Of a stretch of 64,000 nucleotides of DNA, positions 18,266 to 27,065 are shown one piece after another (positions within the stretch are counted from its first letter, which is position 1; each line of letters opens with the position of its first letter). Source of the stretch: Paraburkholderia oxyphila NBRC 105797 (lineage in GTDB: Bacteria > Pseudomonadota > Gammaproteobacteria > Burkholderiales > Burkholderiaceae); the NCBI RefSeq assembly GCF_000685075.1, contig NZ_BAYD01000008.1:62001-126000 (forward strand), written 5' to 3'. The position numbers were made by a program, and so were the translations under genes. The notes beneath the pieces were generated by a model. The model was given only the letters and a program-made list of their open reading frames with translations, was not told the DNA's origin and did no database searches.

Positions 18266-18881
18266 GCCGCGGCGCAGCACCGCTATCCCGCTCCAGCAGC
18301 GAGGGGGCGAGGCGCTCCTTGAGTAAGGCGCAATGACTTGCCGCGGTCATCCGATAGCCGGGCAAGGCGATCACGAGATCCGGCCAAAGGACTCCCACTG
18401 AGGAGTTCTACTCGCTCACTTCATAAGTAATCCTGTTTATATCAGACTTTCCTCACCCTTCAATCGTTATCGCGACAAAGCCGTCTTTTCCGTATCCTTG
18501 CTCATGGTGGATGGTTTTGTTGTTCGCTGGTTTCCGACTTCGACAATCAGATTCTCAGCTGAAACCTCCACCGCCTTCGATCCCCGCCTCAACTCCGCCG
18601 TACACCACTTCCGACTTTAGCTCGCCAACGGACCTTCGACGGCAGACCTCGCCACCCGGGTCAATGGTGCATTTGCATCATTGACCCGGGTGGCGAGTTG
18701 TGGACTTCAAAGAAAATCGGATTTAACGCGTCGTCGGAATACGACGATTGACTGGACTGGGGAGTGGCGGGCGGCGCGTGTCGCGTCCCGCCCGTCCTGG
18801 CAGCGCCCGGCTAATCTCAAAGCCGACGTCCCCGAACTCCGCAAACTCGGCTGCACGATCCGCACGTAACGAGCGGCGCCG
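18266..18881. other. 616-base gap without a supported gene; contains a long hairpin
   Basis: Between the GMC gene and the convergent lipoprotein gene I find no open frame with coding character. The notable content is the near-perfect palindrome at 18648-18697. A smaller repeat, CGTCGT and ACGACG around GGAAT-containing bases, lies just downstream near 18730-18750. Confidence 0.5.
18648..18697. repeat. 50-base near-perfect palindrome (hairpin)
   Basis: The left arm begins CTCGCCACCCGGGTCAATG and the right arm is its exact reverse complement; inside, TGCA-TT-TGCA extends the stem. In total 24 bases pair on each side with one G/T mismatch and a two-base loop. No T-run follows on either strand, so a classic rho-independent terminator is not seen. 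It lies between two convergent genes and could still stop transcription both ways, or be an extragenic palindrome or the fused ends of a lost mobile element. Confidence 0.75.
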
Positions 18882-19331
18882 TCAGTTTTTCGAAATATCC
18901 AGGCTCTCCAGGCGGGTTGCGTGTGCGCTCTGTCCTGCGCCAAAGGCGGTCTCCGTGCGGAAAATGAAGCGGCACCACGTGCTGGTCGCCGTCGCATCGC
19001 GCGTCAACTTGACGCAAAACCGGCCGCCTGGCTCGACCGTCCAGGTGCCCGTCTCGTGTACCACCAGCCCCGCATGGGCGAATCTGGACTTTCCTGGGTG
19101 AAGGAAGGCCTCGACAGTGCCGTCCGCACTTGTTTTCAAGACCACCGTTGTATCGGCTGTGCCGGGAACACTGCGGTGCACGGTCGCTCCAGAGAAGAGG
19201 GCCATGACTTCGTCGTGGGATAGCGGAGCCGTCCCGTCCGGTACGCTGACGGACGAGGACGCACACCCGCCCAAAACGACCAACAGCGTGAGAACACTGC
19301 GCCTGGACGCGAAGGAGGAAACGTACGTCAT
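18882..19331 (-). CDS. Hypothetical lipoprotein
   Basis: A 149-residue protein with a lipoprotein signal: basic start, hydrophobic VLTLLVVL and the lipobox LGGC, so the Cys at about residue 23 should be lipid-modified. The mature part has a conserved-looking core: TADTTVVLKTSADGTVEAFL, then GTWTVEPGGRFCVKL and TSTWCRFIFRT, with two cysteines that could form a disulphide. I do not recognise the function. The ATG at 19331 follows GGAGCGAGTCAC. It is on the same strand as the pyridine operon but 105 bases after it, so it is probably separate. Confidence 0.7.
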   Translation of the reverse strand: MTYVSSFASRRSVLTLLVVLGGCASSSVSVPDGTAPLSHDEVMALFSGATVHRSVPGTADTTVVLKTSADGTVEAFLHPGKSRFAHAGLVVHETGTWTVEPGGRFCVKLTRDATATSTWCRFIFRTETAFGAGQSAHATRLESLDISKN

Positions 19332-19436
19332 GTGACTCGCTCCTTTCAGAGGTCAATCCCACGCCTGTACTCCAGCATATCTCCAGCCCGCGAAACGTTC
19401 GCCGCCGCACATTAGGCAACGGACCCCGCGACGGCG

Positions 19437-20378
19437 TCACAGGTCCACGAGCAGGAATGGCGATAGCGCACGCGAGCAGCAAGGCGTGAACAGCGTGTTG
19501 CTGTCGCGCTCGGCATCGGTCAGGTAAACGTCGCGATGGTCGGGCGTGCCGTCCAGCACGCGCGTCAGGCACTTGCCGCAGACCCCCTGCTCGCACGACG
19601 TCTCCAGCTCGACGCCATGCTCCTTGAGCGCCTGCGAGGCGCTCTGGTCGGCGCGGACTTCGACGACCGCACCGCTGCGCGCGAGGCGAATGCGGAACGG
19701 TGCGTTCGCCGCGGCGGTTTCCGTCTGGCCGAAGAATTCCCGGTGCAGGTTGTGCGTGAGCCATGCGCACGACGCCGCCGCGCCGAGCACCCATTCGATG
19801 AAACCCTGCGGTCCGCACACGTAGAGGTGCGTGCCGGGTGCGGCGGGTGGTAGATCGCGCAGCGGATCGAAACGTGTATCGGGCAGCGCGTCGGCGTGAA
19901 TGTGTACGTGCGGCGCGAGATCGCTGCCGGACAGCCGCTCCGCAAAGGCGATCCGGTCGCTCGACCTTACGCAGTAGTGCAGATCGAACGGGGTGCCCGT
20001 GCGCAGCAGGTGCTCGGCCATGCTGAGGAGCGGCGTGATACCGATGCCGCCCGCCACGAGCACCGCGCGGTCCTGGCCATCTGCGAGACAGAAGTGGTTT
20101 CGCGGCTCGCCGATTTCTAGCGTTGCGCCCTGCCCCAGCGCGTGCATCGCGCGCGACCCGCCGCGCGACACCGGCTCGAGCAGTACGCCGAGTCGGAAGA
20201 CCTGCCGCTCGTCGGGGCCGTTGCACAGCGAATATTGGCGGACGAGCCCGCCCGGCAGATGCACGTCGATATGCGCGCCGGCGGTGAAGGCAGGCATCGG
20301 GCTGCCGTCCGGCTTCGCGAGTGTGAGCGCGGCAATACCGCTCGCCGTGATGCGTGTGTCGAGAATGATGACTTTCAT
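19437..20378 (-). CDS. Oxygenase reductase, phthalate dioxygenase reductase (VanB) type
   Basis: A 313-residue reductase. Order of domains: FMN-binding barrel (RQYSLCNGPDE at about 48-58 is the flavin motif RxYSLxN), NAD-binding domain (VLVAGGIGITPLLSMAEHL, YVCGPQGFIEWVL) and a C-terminal plant-type [2Fe-2S] ferredoxin with Cys262, Cys267 and Cys270 (CEQGVCGKC) and a fourth Cys at about 300. Such proteins pass electrons from NADH to a one-component Rieske oxygenase. The matching oxygenase is the gene at 27066-28154, the first gene of the same operon; this one is last. That split arrangement supports a single co-regulated unit. Confidence 0.92.
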   Translation of the reverse strand: MKVIILDTRITASGIAALTLAKPDGSPMPAFTAGAHIDVHLPGGLVRQYSLCNGPDERQVFRLGVLLEPVSRGGSRAMHALGQGATLEIGEPRNHFCLADGQDRAVLVAGGIGITPLLSMAEHLLRTGTPFDLHYCVRSSDRIAFAERLSGSDLAPHVHIHADALPDTRFDPLRDLPPAAPGTHLYVCGPQGFIEWVLGAAASCAWLTHNLHREFFGQTETAAANAPFRIRLARSGAVVEVRADQSASQALKEHGVELETSCEQGVCGKCLTRVLDGTPDHRDVYLTDAERDSNTLFTPCCSRALSPFLLVDL

Positions 20379-20460
20379 GAGCTTGATGACGTTGATGACG
20401 CGAACCGCTTGCCGCCCCGATCGGGCGACCGGCGTGAGGCAAGCGGGAAGAGCCGTCGGA

Positions 20461-21024
20461 TCAGGCGAATTCGGCGATGACGCGGCAGGGCAGGCCCGTC
20501 AAGTCCGTCCTCGACACTGGTGCCGTGTAGACGGTGAACGACGCGGGCATGCGCCCGAGCAGTTGCTTCACGTTGTTGAGGTTCTCGACGATGAACACGC
20601 CCTGGTCGGCGCAGAGCTGATCGACGTCTGCGTGCTTGCGGGGGTTCTGCACGCCGGCCGCGTCTACGCCGATCAGCTTCACCTTCATGTCGAGCAGATA
20701 GTCGACCGCGCGGTCCGACAGCTCCGCGCTGCGGGCCGTATAGGGCCGCGTGTTGTACCCGAGCTCGTCGACGTAGCCGGTATGGAAGATGACGAAGTCA
20801 CCCGCCTCGATGACCGCATCGGCGAAATCCGCGGCCTCGATCTCGCGGCCGCGGATGTGCGAGATGTCGACAACCTTGCCTCGCGTGCGGAAACTCTCGA
20901 GCGGAAACGTCTTGTCGACCACGTCGAAGTGCGTGCCCGCATGGCCGGAATCGATGAATGCCTTGTGGGCGTTCTCCGAAGTCAGTTTGACGGCGTCGAT
21001 GGGCAGCGATAAATCGATAAGCAT
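20461..21024 (-). CDS. Cyclase family protein (KynB-like metal-dependent hydrolase)
   Basis: A 187-residue member of the cyclase family (PF04199 type) that includes KynB arylformamidase and isatin hydrolase. The metal motif is HAGTHFDVVDK near residues 28-38. In KynB the motif is HxGTHxDxxxH; here the last His is Lys, so one metal ligand is changed. Some cyclase-family members do lack it. In this operon, where N-formylmaleamate and other open-chain amides arise, a hydrolytic role on an amide or lactam is plausible but unproven. The ATG at 21024 follows CAGGAGAG. It lies between the porin and the reductase genes. Confidence 0.82.
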   Translation of the reverse strand: MLIDLSLPIDAVKLTSENAHKAFIDSGHAGTHFDVVDKTFPLESFRTRGKVVDISHIRGREIEAADFADAVIEAGDFVIFHTGYVDELGYNTRPYTARSAELSDRAVDYLLDMKVKLIGVDAAGVQNPRKHADVDQLCADQGVFIVENLNNVKQLLGRMPASFTVYTAPVSRTDLTGLPCRVIAEFA

Positions 21025-21070
21025 GACTAACTCTCCTGGTGGGACTACATCTAGGGAAAAGACACAACTG

Positions 21071-22168
21071 CTAGAACCAATGCTGGATCCCGACGCTCAC
21101 GCTGGCCTGGCACCGGCTCGCCGACTGTCCGGCCCCGGGCATCGACGCCACCGCGCCGTTGCCCGAGGCGAACTGATAAAGGAACGTCGAGTACAGGCTC
21201 GTGCGTTTCGAGAGCGAGTAGACGTCCGTGATGATCGGCGTGATCCACCGCCCGCCTTCGAAGCGCGAGAGGCTGACACCGCCGTTGATCGAGTTGAAAG
21301 GCGTTATTTGCCAGTTGGCGCCGATGTCATAGTTATTGACGTTCGCCGACGTCCCGCCGTAGTCGATGCGGGACTGCGTGAAGAGCGCGCGCAGCAGCAC
21401 GTTGCCGAGCTGGTACGAAGCGCCCACGCCAAGGTTCTTCAGGTTGTCCGCAACGAACGGTGCGCTGCTGTCGATCGGCGTGCCCATGAAGGTCGGCAGC
21501 CCGACGTAGCCGGCCAGTTCGAGCAGGCGGTTGTTCTCGCTTTCGTACGCGGCGCTGAGCGTGAACGGGCCGTTGCGGTATTGCGAGCCGAAGCCGTAGT
21601 TGCGGCCGCGCGCGAAGTCGCCGGCCAGTCCGCCAAAGCCGAACATCGCGCCGAACCGAAGGCCGCCATAGTCGGCGCTCAGGTACTTCAGCGCGTTGTC
21701 ATACTCGAAGGTGTTCGCGAGCTCGTCGAAGTTGCCGGGGTGGAACGCAAAGAAGCTCGACACGGCGTATCCGTTGGCGAGCGGACCGAGCAGGTCGTAG
21801 TTGAAGCTCGGCTGATGGCCGAGCGTCAGCTGGCCGAAGCGCGTTGAGTTGAGGCCCACATAGGACTGGCGCGTGAAGAGCTGGTTCGGCACGTACAGAT
21901 TGCCGGTGCCGATGAAGAAGTTCGCTTCGAGCTTGAAGATGGCGGCAAGCCCGCCGCCCAGGTCTTCCCTGCCAGTGAAGCCGAACAGGTTGGGAATGAA
22001 GTTGCCGTCGTCGAGCAGATAGCGGGCGTGCCCGCCCACGTTGCTGACGTAGTTCACGCCGGCGGATACGTTGCCGTACAGCGTGACCGAGCTCTGCGCG
22101 CATGCCGCGTGCGCAGCGGCCGAGGCGACCGCCGCGGCGATCAGCCTGCAAACCGGTTTGCGTTTCAT
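21071..22168 (-). CDS. Outer membrane porin, Burkholderiales type
   Basis: A 365-residue porin. The signal peptide ends AAHAACAQ and the mature protein starts SSVTLYGNVSAGVNYVSN. GREDLGGGLAAIFKLE and the paired strand TRQSYVGLNSTRFGQLTLGHQ are the family marks; the C-terminus is Phe (VGIQHWF). The start at 22168 has GGGGAAGAC upstream; the open frame extends far upstream but overlaps the permease gene. It lies within the pyridine-degradation operon, so it may admit N-heteroaromatic acids across the outer membrane. Confidence 0.92.
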   Translation of the reverse strand: MKRKPVCRLIAAAVASAAAHAACAQSSVTLYGNVSAGVNYVSNVGGHARYLLDDGNFIPNLFGFTGREDLGGGLAAIFKLEANFFIGTGNLYVPNQLFTRQSYVGLNSTRFGQLTLGHQPSFNYDLLGPLANGYAVSSFFAFHPGNFDELANTFEYDNALKYLSADYGGLRFGAMFGFGGLAGDFARGRNYGFGSQYRNGPFTLSAAYESENNRLLELAGYVGLPTFMGTPIDSSAPFVADNLKNLGVGASYQLGNVLLRALFTQSRIDYGGTSANVNNYDIGANWQITPFNSINGGVSLSRFEGGRWITPIITDVYSLSKRTSLYSTFLYQFASGNGAVASMPGAGQSASRCQASVSVGIQHWF

Positions 22169-22344
22169 GTCTTCCCCTTCGTGGACGAAACGCCAGGCGT
22201 CATTGCCGGACCGTGGGCCGATGGGCGACGCTGGACAATGGAAAAGCGGTTGAACGACGTATTGGTGGGTGTTTCCAGCGATTCTATTTATAGAGTTGTC
22301 CAGATTAAAACGCGGGCGTGCCTGCCGGCCAATGCGCGGCACGC

Positions 22345-23676
22345 TCAGGCGTCGCGTGCCGCCGCCATCCGGGCCGACGCCTCCCGCCGCGCGATCATGC
22401 ATTCGAACGCGAACGCGAGCCCGATCGACAGCGGCACCGCGAAGCTGCCCACAGGCGCCTGCAACTGCGAGACGACGAGCCCCGCCGCGCTGGCTGCGAG
22501 CCACGCGGGCAGCGCGCCGGCATGCGAGCCCGCGCCCGGGTGCGGATCGTCGTGGTTTGCGCGTGCCCGCAGGATGTAGGCGAGCGCGACGCCAACCCAC
22601 GCGGTGATGAAGATCGCCTGGTAGTTCAGCGCGATGAGCATGTAGCCGAAGATGTCGGTCGAGCGCATCAGCACCAGTACGACGACGCCAACGATGCCGG
22701 CCCACGCCCACTTCGGCCAGCGCAGCCCGAACGCCGTCTGCGCGAACGCGCCCATGTTGAGCGTGGACACGTAGTAGTTGGCCGTGTTGATGCGGGTCTG
22801 CGTCGCCCACAGGAAGGGCAAGCCGATGCCCGCGCCGAGCACGGCAAGGCTCGCGTCCACGACGGCCGTCTCGGTGACGTGCACGAGGTCGACGGTGCCG
22901 ACGAGGAAAATGCCCACGACGCCGTTGACGGCGAACGCCACCAGATAGAACGGCACGCCGAAGCTGAACAGCGCGTGGTAGCGCATGTCCGCGGGCTTGC
23001 CGAAGCGCGCGAAGTCCATCGTGATCATCGCGAGTATCCAGTTGCCCATGTACGCGACGAAGCAATACCACCAGCCGCCAGCGCTCGCGTGAGCAGCGCC
23101 CACGTCGAGCCAGCGCAGCGACCAGCCGTAGCGCTGGCCCGTCAGCGCCACGAGCAGAACGAGGCCGATCGCGTAGACGGGCAGCAGGATCGCATTGAGC
23201 TTGTCGAGAAAGCGCTGGACGCTGCCGATCACCAGCGGCGCCGAATACGCGGCGATAATGAGGCAGGCGGTGCCGTAGTCAAGCGCGGGAAACACCTTGC
23301 TCGCAGCCACGGCGAGCACCGAGCCTTCGAACACGGCGTAGTACATCGCCGTGACGAAGAGCAGCAAGGTGGCCAGCGACGCACCGCGATCGCCGAACAG
23401 CCGCCGCGAGAGCAGCGTGGCCGAAAGACCCGTACGGATCGAGAAGCGGACGAACGCGGCGTTGATGAGCGCGAACACCGGAATCGACAGCGCCATGCCA
23501 ATGAGCGCGTTGACGGCCCCGTAGCCGACCGCGAGCGCCGCCGAGAGGAAGATGTAGAACATCGCCGAGCAGAGCGACCAGTACGCCATCGTGAGCGCGC
23601 CCCGGTTCATGCGCGCGCCGGCGGGGACGACCTCGTTCGCGAGATCGCCAGTTTCGATTTTTCCTGCCATTTTCAT
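22345..23676 (-). CDS. NCS1 family permease (purine/cytosine permease type)
   Basis: A 443-residue membrane protein with about 12 hydrophobic segments. It begins with a short cytoplasmic tail and then VPAGARMNRGALTMAYWSL, typical of cytosine-permease-like NCS1 carriers. NCS1 carriers import nucleobases, allantoin, hydantoins, thiamine or nicotinate-type heterocycles. In this operon it most likely imports the pyridine substrate. The start at 23676 is chosen because GGAG lies just upstream; the ATG two codons later is also possible. It is 41 bases after the NicF-like gene. Confidence 0.87.
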   Translation of the reverse strand: MKMAGKIETGDLANEVVPAGARMNRGALTMAYWSLCSAMFYIFLSAALAVGYGAVNALIGMALSIPVFALINAAFVRFSIRTGLSATLLSRRLFGDRGASLATLLLFVTAMYYAVFEGSVLAVAASKVFPALDYGTACLIIAAYSAPLVIGSVQRFLDKLNAILLPVYAIGLVLLVALTGQRYGWSLRWLDVGAAHASAGGWWYCFVAYMGNWILAMITMDFARFGKPADMRYHALFSFGVPFYLVAFAVNGVVGIFLVGTVDLVHVTETAVVDASLAVLGAGIGLPFLWATQTRINTANYYVSTLNMGAFAQTAFGLRWPKWAWAGIVGVVVLVLMRSTDIFGYMLIALNYQAIFITAWVGVALAYILRARANHDDPHPGAGSHAGALPAWLAASAAGLVVSQLQAPVGSFAVPLSIGLAFAFECMIARREASARMAAARDA

Positions 23677-23717
23677 CGTCTCCTGTCGTTTTCGTTGGGC
23701 GATTTGCGTGGGGTGCG

Positions 23718-24356
23718 TCAGGGTGCGTCGCGACGGCGTACCGCTGCGAGCAACGCGTCCCGCATCATGACGTCCGCGCATTTCTGCCGGAGGTCGAAGA
23801 GGCTGGCGCGATGCGGGGCCTGCGCCCGGTCGCCGACGCAGTCCTCGACGATCACCGGGCGAAAGCCATGCGACATCGCGTCGACGGCGCTCGCGCGCAC
23901 GCATCCGCTCGTCGTGCAGCCCGCGATCGCGAGCGTGCCCACGCCGTGCGCAGTGAGCCACGCGGCGAGCGCCGTGCCGAAGAACGCGGACGGCGTGGTC
24001 TTGCGCACGACGAGTTCGCCAGCCACCGGCGCCAGGGCATCGACGATCGCACTGGCCGGCGCGTGCTCGGTCAGCGCGAGGAGCCCCGGCACCTTGGCGG
24101 CGAACACGTTCGCGTCGGCGCCGTCGTCGGCGAACACGATCCGGCTGTGCGCGACGGGCCAGCGCAGCGCCCTCGCCTGTGCGAGCAGATCGCGGCTGCG
24201 CTCGATGGCCGGCGCGATGTTGCCGCCGCCGAACTTCGCGGGATCCGCAAATCCGTTGACGAAGTCAACCAGCAGGAATCCCATGTTTCCATGCAGGCCG
24301 AGCTCGGCGCCGAAACCTTGCCGCCGGTAGACCTCGTGATCCGCGTCGTGCGTCAT
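23718..24356 (-). CDS. nicF: Maleamate amidohydrolase-like cysteine hydrolase (NicF type)
   Basis: A 212-residue isochorismatase-superfamily amidohydrolase. The likely triad is Asp31 (FLLVDFVNGF), Lys119 (ELVVRKTTPSAF) and Cys152 (AGCTTSGCVRASA). The N-terminal block with YRRQGFGAELGLHGNMGFLLVD resembles N-carbamoylsarcosine amidohydrolase and NicF. NicF turns maleamate into maleate and ammonia in aerobic nicotinate breakdown. Its start overlaps the stop of the NicE-like gene as ATGA, so the enzymes of the last two steps are coupled. The family assignment is strong; the substrate rests on the context. Confidence 0.86.
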   Translation of the reverse strand: MTHDADHEVYRRQGFGAELGLHGNMGFLLVDFVNGFADPAKFGGGNIAPAIERSRDLLAQARALRWPVAHSRIVFADDGADANVFAAKVPGLLALTEHAPASAIVDALAPVAGELVVRKTTPSAFFGTALAAWLTAHGVGTLAIAGCTTSGCVRASAVDAMSHGFRPVIVEDCVGDRAQAPHRASLFDLRQKCADVMMRDALLAAVRRRDAP

Positions 24357-25132
24357 GGCGCCGGCTCCTCGAGCGCCAGCGGGCGCGTGGGCGCGAGAAT
24401 CGCGCCGAAACCCGGCGCGACGGGGTCGAGCCCAAGTGCGCTCAACATCGCGAAGGCAGTGCAGCTGGCGGCCGACACGGTGGGAATGCCGGTGCACCGT
24501 TCGATGGGATCGAGCGCCGCGAGCGACGGCATCTGCACGCAGGCCGAGGCGACGAGCACGTCGATGCCGGTGGTTCGCACGTTGCGGGACAGGTCGACGA
24601 GCGCCAGCGGATCGCGCGCGCCGACGGCGAGGTTGTCCTCGATTTCGAGCGATAGCGCGTCCACGACCTCGATGCCCTCTTCTTCGAGGTACGCCGCGAC
24701 GAGCCGCGTGAGCGGTTTCATGTATGGCGTGATGATCGACACGCGCCGCGCGCCCAGCGCGCGCAGGCCCTGGATCAACGCACCCGCACTCGTGACGATC
24801 GGCGTCGGCGCGTCGTTCGCGCGCGCCACTTCGCCGAGCTGTGCTTCGGACTGGCGATGATAGCCGGCGCCCATGCTCATGATCGCGACGAGGCACGCGT
24901 AGCCGATGATGTCCACGCGTGCGTCGGTGAGCTCCTGCACGCAGCGCCCGGCCGACGCGTCCATGGCGGCCAGCTCTTCGCGCGTGACCTTTTTCATGCG
25001 CATACGGCTCGCGTGGAAGCTGAAGGTCTCGGGCAGGACGGTCTGGCGGCGCCCCAGAATCAGCGGGATTTCGGTTTCCATCGTGACGTTCGAACTGGGG
25101 ACGACCTGTCCGATCCGGTAGTGCTGTTTCAT
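24353..25132 (-). CDS. nicE: Maleate cis-trans isomerase (NicE type)
   Basis: A 259-residue Asp/Glu-racemase-superfamily enzyme. The N-terminus HYRIGQVVPSSNVTMETEIP is characteristic of maleate isomerases. The two catalytic cysteines are visible: Cys80 in IIGYACLVAIMSMG and Cys198 in VLVASACVQMPSL. The enzyme converts maleate to fumarate without a cofactor, the last step before the TCA cycle. The gene lies 30 bases after the NicX-like gene. Confidence 0.93.
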   Translation of the reverse strand: MKQHYRIGQVVPSSNVTMETEIPLILGRRQTVLPETFSFHASRMRMKKVTREELAAMDASAGRCVQELTDARVDIIGYACLVAIMSMGAGYHRQSEAQLGEVARANDAPTPIVTSAGALIQGLRALGARRVSIITPYMKPLTRLVAAYLEEEGIEVVDALSLEIEDNLAVGARDPLALVDLSRNVRTTGIDVLVASACVQMPSLAALDPIERCTGIPTVSAASCTAFAMLSALGLDPVAPGFGAILAPTRPLALEEPAP

Positions 25133-25162
25133 GTGAATCCTCGGGAGTGAAAAAAAATGCGC

Positions 25163-26218
25163 TCAGCGCCCGAACGCGCGCATGTCGGCCGGCATCACGC
25201 GGCCGGCGGCCACGATCGGCTCGCCGTCGAGCGTGAGCGTGCAGTTGCGCATCGGAATGTCGAGATGGCAGGCCGTGTCGTTCGTGCCACCGAGCTCGGT
25301 GTCGGGGCCGGTCGAGAACAGCACATTGCCGTAGTACGCGCGGCCGTCCATGCCGATGCCGGGCAGCGTCGCGTCCCATTCGCAGCGTTCGTTGAGCCCC
25401 CAGCCGATGTGCGAGATCGCGTAGGCGCGCGGGTCGTCGTAACGCTCGATGTATTCGCGCAGCGCGCCGGCTTCGGCGCCGCCCGCGATGTCGACGATCA
25501 TGCCGTCGCGAATCGTGATGCCGATGGGCTCGCCCACCACGCGCATGAGCGGATAGAGCAGGTCGCCTGCCGCGAGCACGACGCGCCCGTTCACGCCGCG
25601 CGGCCGCGCCGTGGTGGCGAGAAAGCCGCCCGGCCAGTGGTCCCAGCGGCCCGGCTGGTCCGCGTAGCCGTACTCGGTCAGGATGGGCTGATCCGCGATG
25701 TCGTAGGTCACGTCCGTGCCCGCCGCGTTCGTGAAGCGCAGCGTGCCGGCGCGGGCAAGGCGGCGTTCAGCGGCTTCGACGCGGCGGCGCAGGTCCTCGG
25801 TGGGGAACAGGCGCGCGAGCGTCTCGAACGGCTCGACGACGAGCACGATGCGCGCGCCGGCCTGCTGGATCTCCAGCTGCTCCTGCGAGAAAAGCAGCAG
25901 CATCATGTCGATGACGAGATCGGACGCCTTGAGCGTCGCCATCGCCCCGCGGTCCGCGCCGAGCCCGCTACGGCCGACGTTGCCGAGGCGCGCGGCCGGT
26001 TCGGTCGCGCCGCCGGGCGGCCGGAAGTCGACGTGGCGAGGCTCGGCGCCGAGCGCGCGCACCGCGGCCTCGTAGGCGCGCACGCGCGCGGCGAACTGGC
26101 CGCCTTCGGTCAGGATCGCCACGGTTTCACCGGGGCTCACGCGGCAGAGCTCGAGGTGCGCGCGAAAGAGACGCGTCATCGCGTCGATGCCGGCTGCTTC
26201 GTCGAAGGGCGTGCTCAT
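25163..26218 (-). CDS. nicX: 2,5-dihydroxypyridine 5,6-dioxygenase (NicX type)
   Basis: A 351-residue protein of the non-heme iron family that cleaves 2,5-dihydroxypyridine to N-formylmaleamate. Candidate iron ligands are His270 (AISHIGWGLNE), His318 and Asp320 (TACHLDIPM). The length and the placement of the HxD pair match NicX. It lies directly between genes for the following steps: its start overlaps the end of the NicD-like gene by four bases, and the isomerase follows. This is the ring-opening step of the cluster. Confidence 0.92.
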   Translation of the reverse strand: MSTPFDEAAGIDAMTRLFRAHLELCRVSPGETVAILTEGGQFAARVRAYEAAVRALGAEPRHVDFRPPGGATEPAARLGNVGRSGLGADRGAMATLKASDLVIDMMLLLFSQEQLEIQQAGARIVLVVEPFETLARLFPTEDLRRRVEAAERRLARAGTLRFTNAAGTDVTYDIADQPILTEYGYADQPGRWDHWPGGFLATTARPRGVNGRVVLAAGDLLYPLMRVVGEPIGITIRDGMIVDIAGGAEAGALREYIERYDDPRAYAISHIGWGLNERCEWDATLPGIGMDGRAYYGNVLFSTGPDTELGGTNDTACHLDIPMRNCTLTLDGEPIVAAGRVMPADMRAFGR

Positions 26219-27039
26219 GAGCGGGTTTCCGTGGGTTGGCCGGCGTCGATGCGATCCACACCGGCGAGAAAATCGAGGATGGCGCGATTGAACGCTTCAG
26301 GCTGCTCGGCGCAGGCGATGTGCCCCGTATCGACGAGCTCGTGAAGGGTGCTCGCGCTCAGGCGGCGCGCGAGTTCGGCACCATGCGCGGGCGGAATCAC
26401 GCGATCGCACTCGCCGGTGAGAACGAGCGCGGGCAGCGTTATTTCTCCGAGCCGGTCGGCCACGTCGAATCCGCTTAGGATGACTGAAAGATAATGACCG
26501 TAAAAAAACGCCGAATTCCGTGCAATCAGCTCGCGAAACCATTCGTGCAGGAACGGATCGGCCTGCGGCCCGAGTGCCTGGCGCGTGACCATTTCGCCGA
26601 GCTCATCGGTCGTCGCAGTGCGCAACGCGGCAAGACGCCCGGCCACGATCTCCGGTGGAATCACGTTGCGGGCCGCCGTGTTGCAGAGCACAAGGCTGCG
26701 CAACAGGTCGGGGCGCGCAAGCGCGAGCGCAAGGCCGAAGAAGCCGCCCATCGACGTGCCGACGTAATGCACGGGGCTGCCAAGGCGCGAGCACAGCTCG
26801 GCGAGGTCGTCGACGATCGCCGGCAGGCCATCGCCGCCGTCCTCGCGGCCCGGCAATCGCTGCGAGCGTCCGAAGCCGGGCAGATCCATGGCGACGACAC
26901 GATACCGGCTGGCGAACGCTCGCAGTTGATGCGCCCACAAATCGGATGACGTGCCGAGGCCGTGAACCAGCAGCAGGGGCGCGCCCTCCCCCCATTGCCG
27001 GACGTTCAGCGAGCCGTTTCGAAAATTTTCCAGAGGCAT
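26215..27039 (-). CDS. nicD: N-formylmaleamate deformylase (NicD type alpha/beta hydrolase)
   Basis: A 274-residue alpha/beta hydrolase. The oxyanion strand is LLLVHGLGTSSDLW, the nucleophile is Ser96 in YVGTSMGGFFG, and the catalytic His is about residue 240 in VDTGHIACAEQPEAF. NicD removes formate from N-formylmaleamate, the product of NicX. Its position between the oxygenase and nicX, overlapping nicX by four bases, supports that role. Sequence alone would only give hydrolase. Confidence 0.88.
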   Translation of the reverse strand: MPLENFRNGSLNVRQWGEGAPLLLVHGLGTSSDLWAHQLRAFASRYRVVAMDLPGFGRSQRLPGREDGGDGLPAIVDDLAELCSRLGSPVHYVGTSMGGFFGLALALARPDLLRSLVLCNTAARNVIPPEIVAGRLAALRTATTDELGEMVTRQALGPQADPFLHEWFRELIARNSAFFYGHYLSVILSGFDVADRLGEITLPALVLTGECDRVIPPAHGAELARRLSASTLHELVDTGHIACAEQPEAFNRAILDFLAGVDRIDAGQPTETRS

Positions 27040-27065
27040 GACGGATTTCTCTCCGATGCGGCCAC

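Noticed and set aside
18648..18697. The long palindrome as a proven insertion-sequence end
   Set aside because: No transposase frame, target duplication or second boundary is visible, so it is listed only as a hairpin.
18817..20442. A 541-codon minus-strand frame over the reductase and lipoprotein genes
   Set aside because: It is a shifted frame of two real genes on the same strand; its translation is Arg-rich and motif-free.
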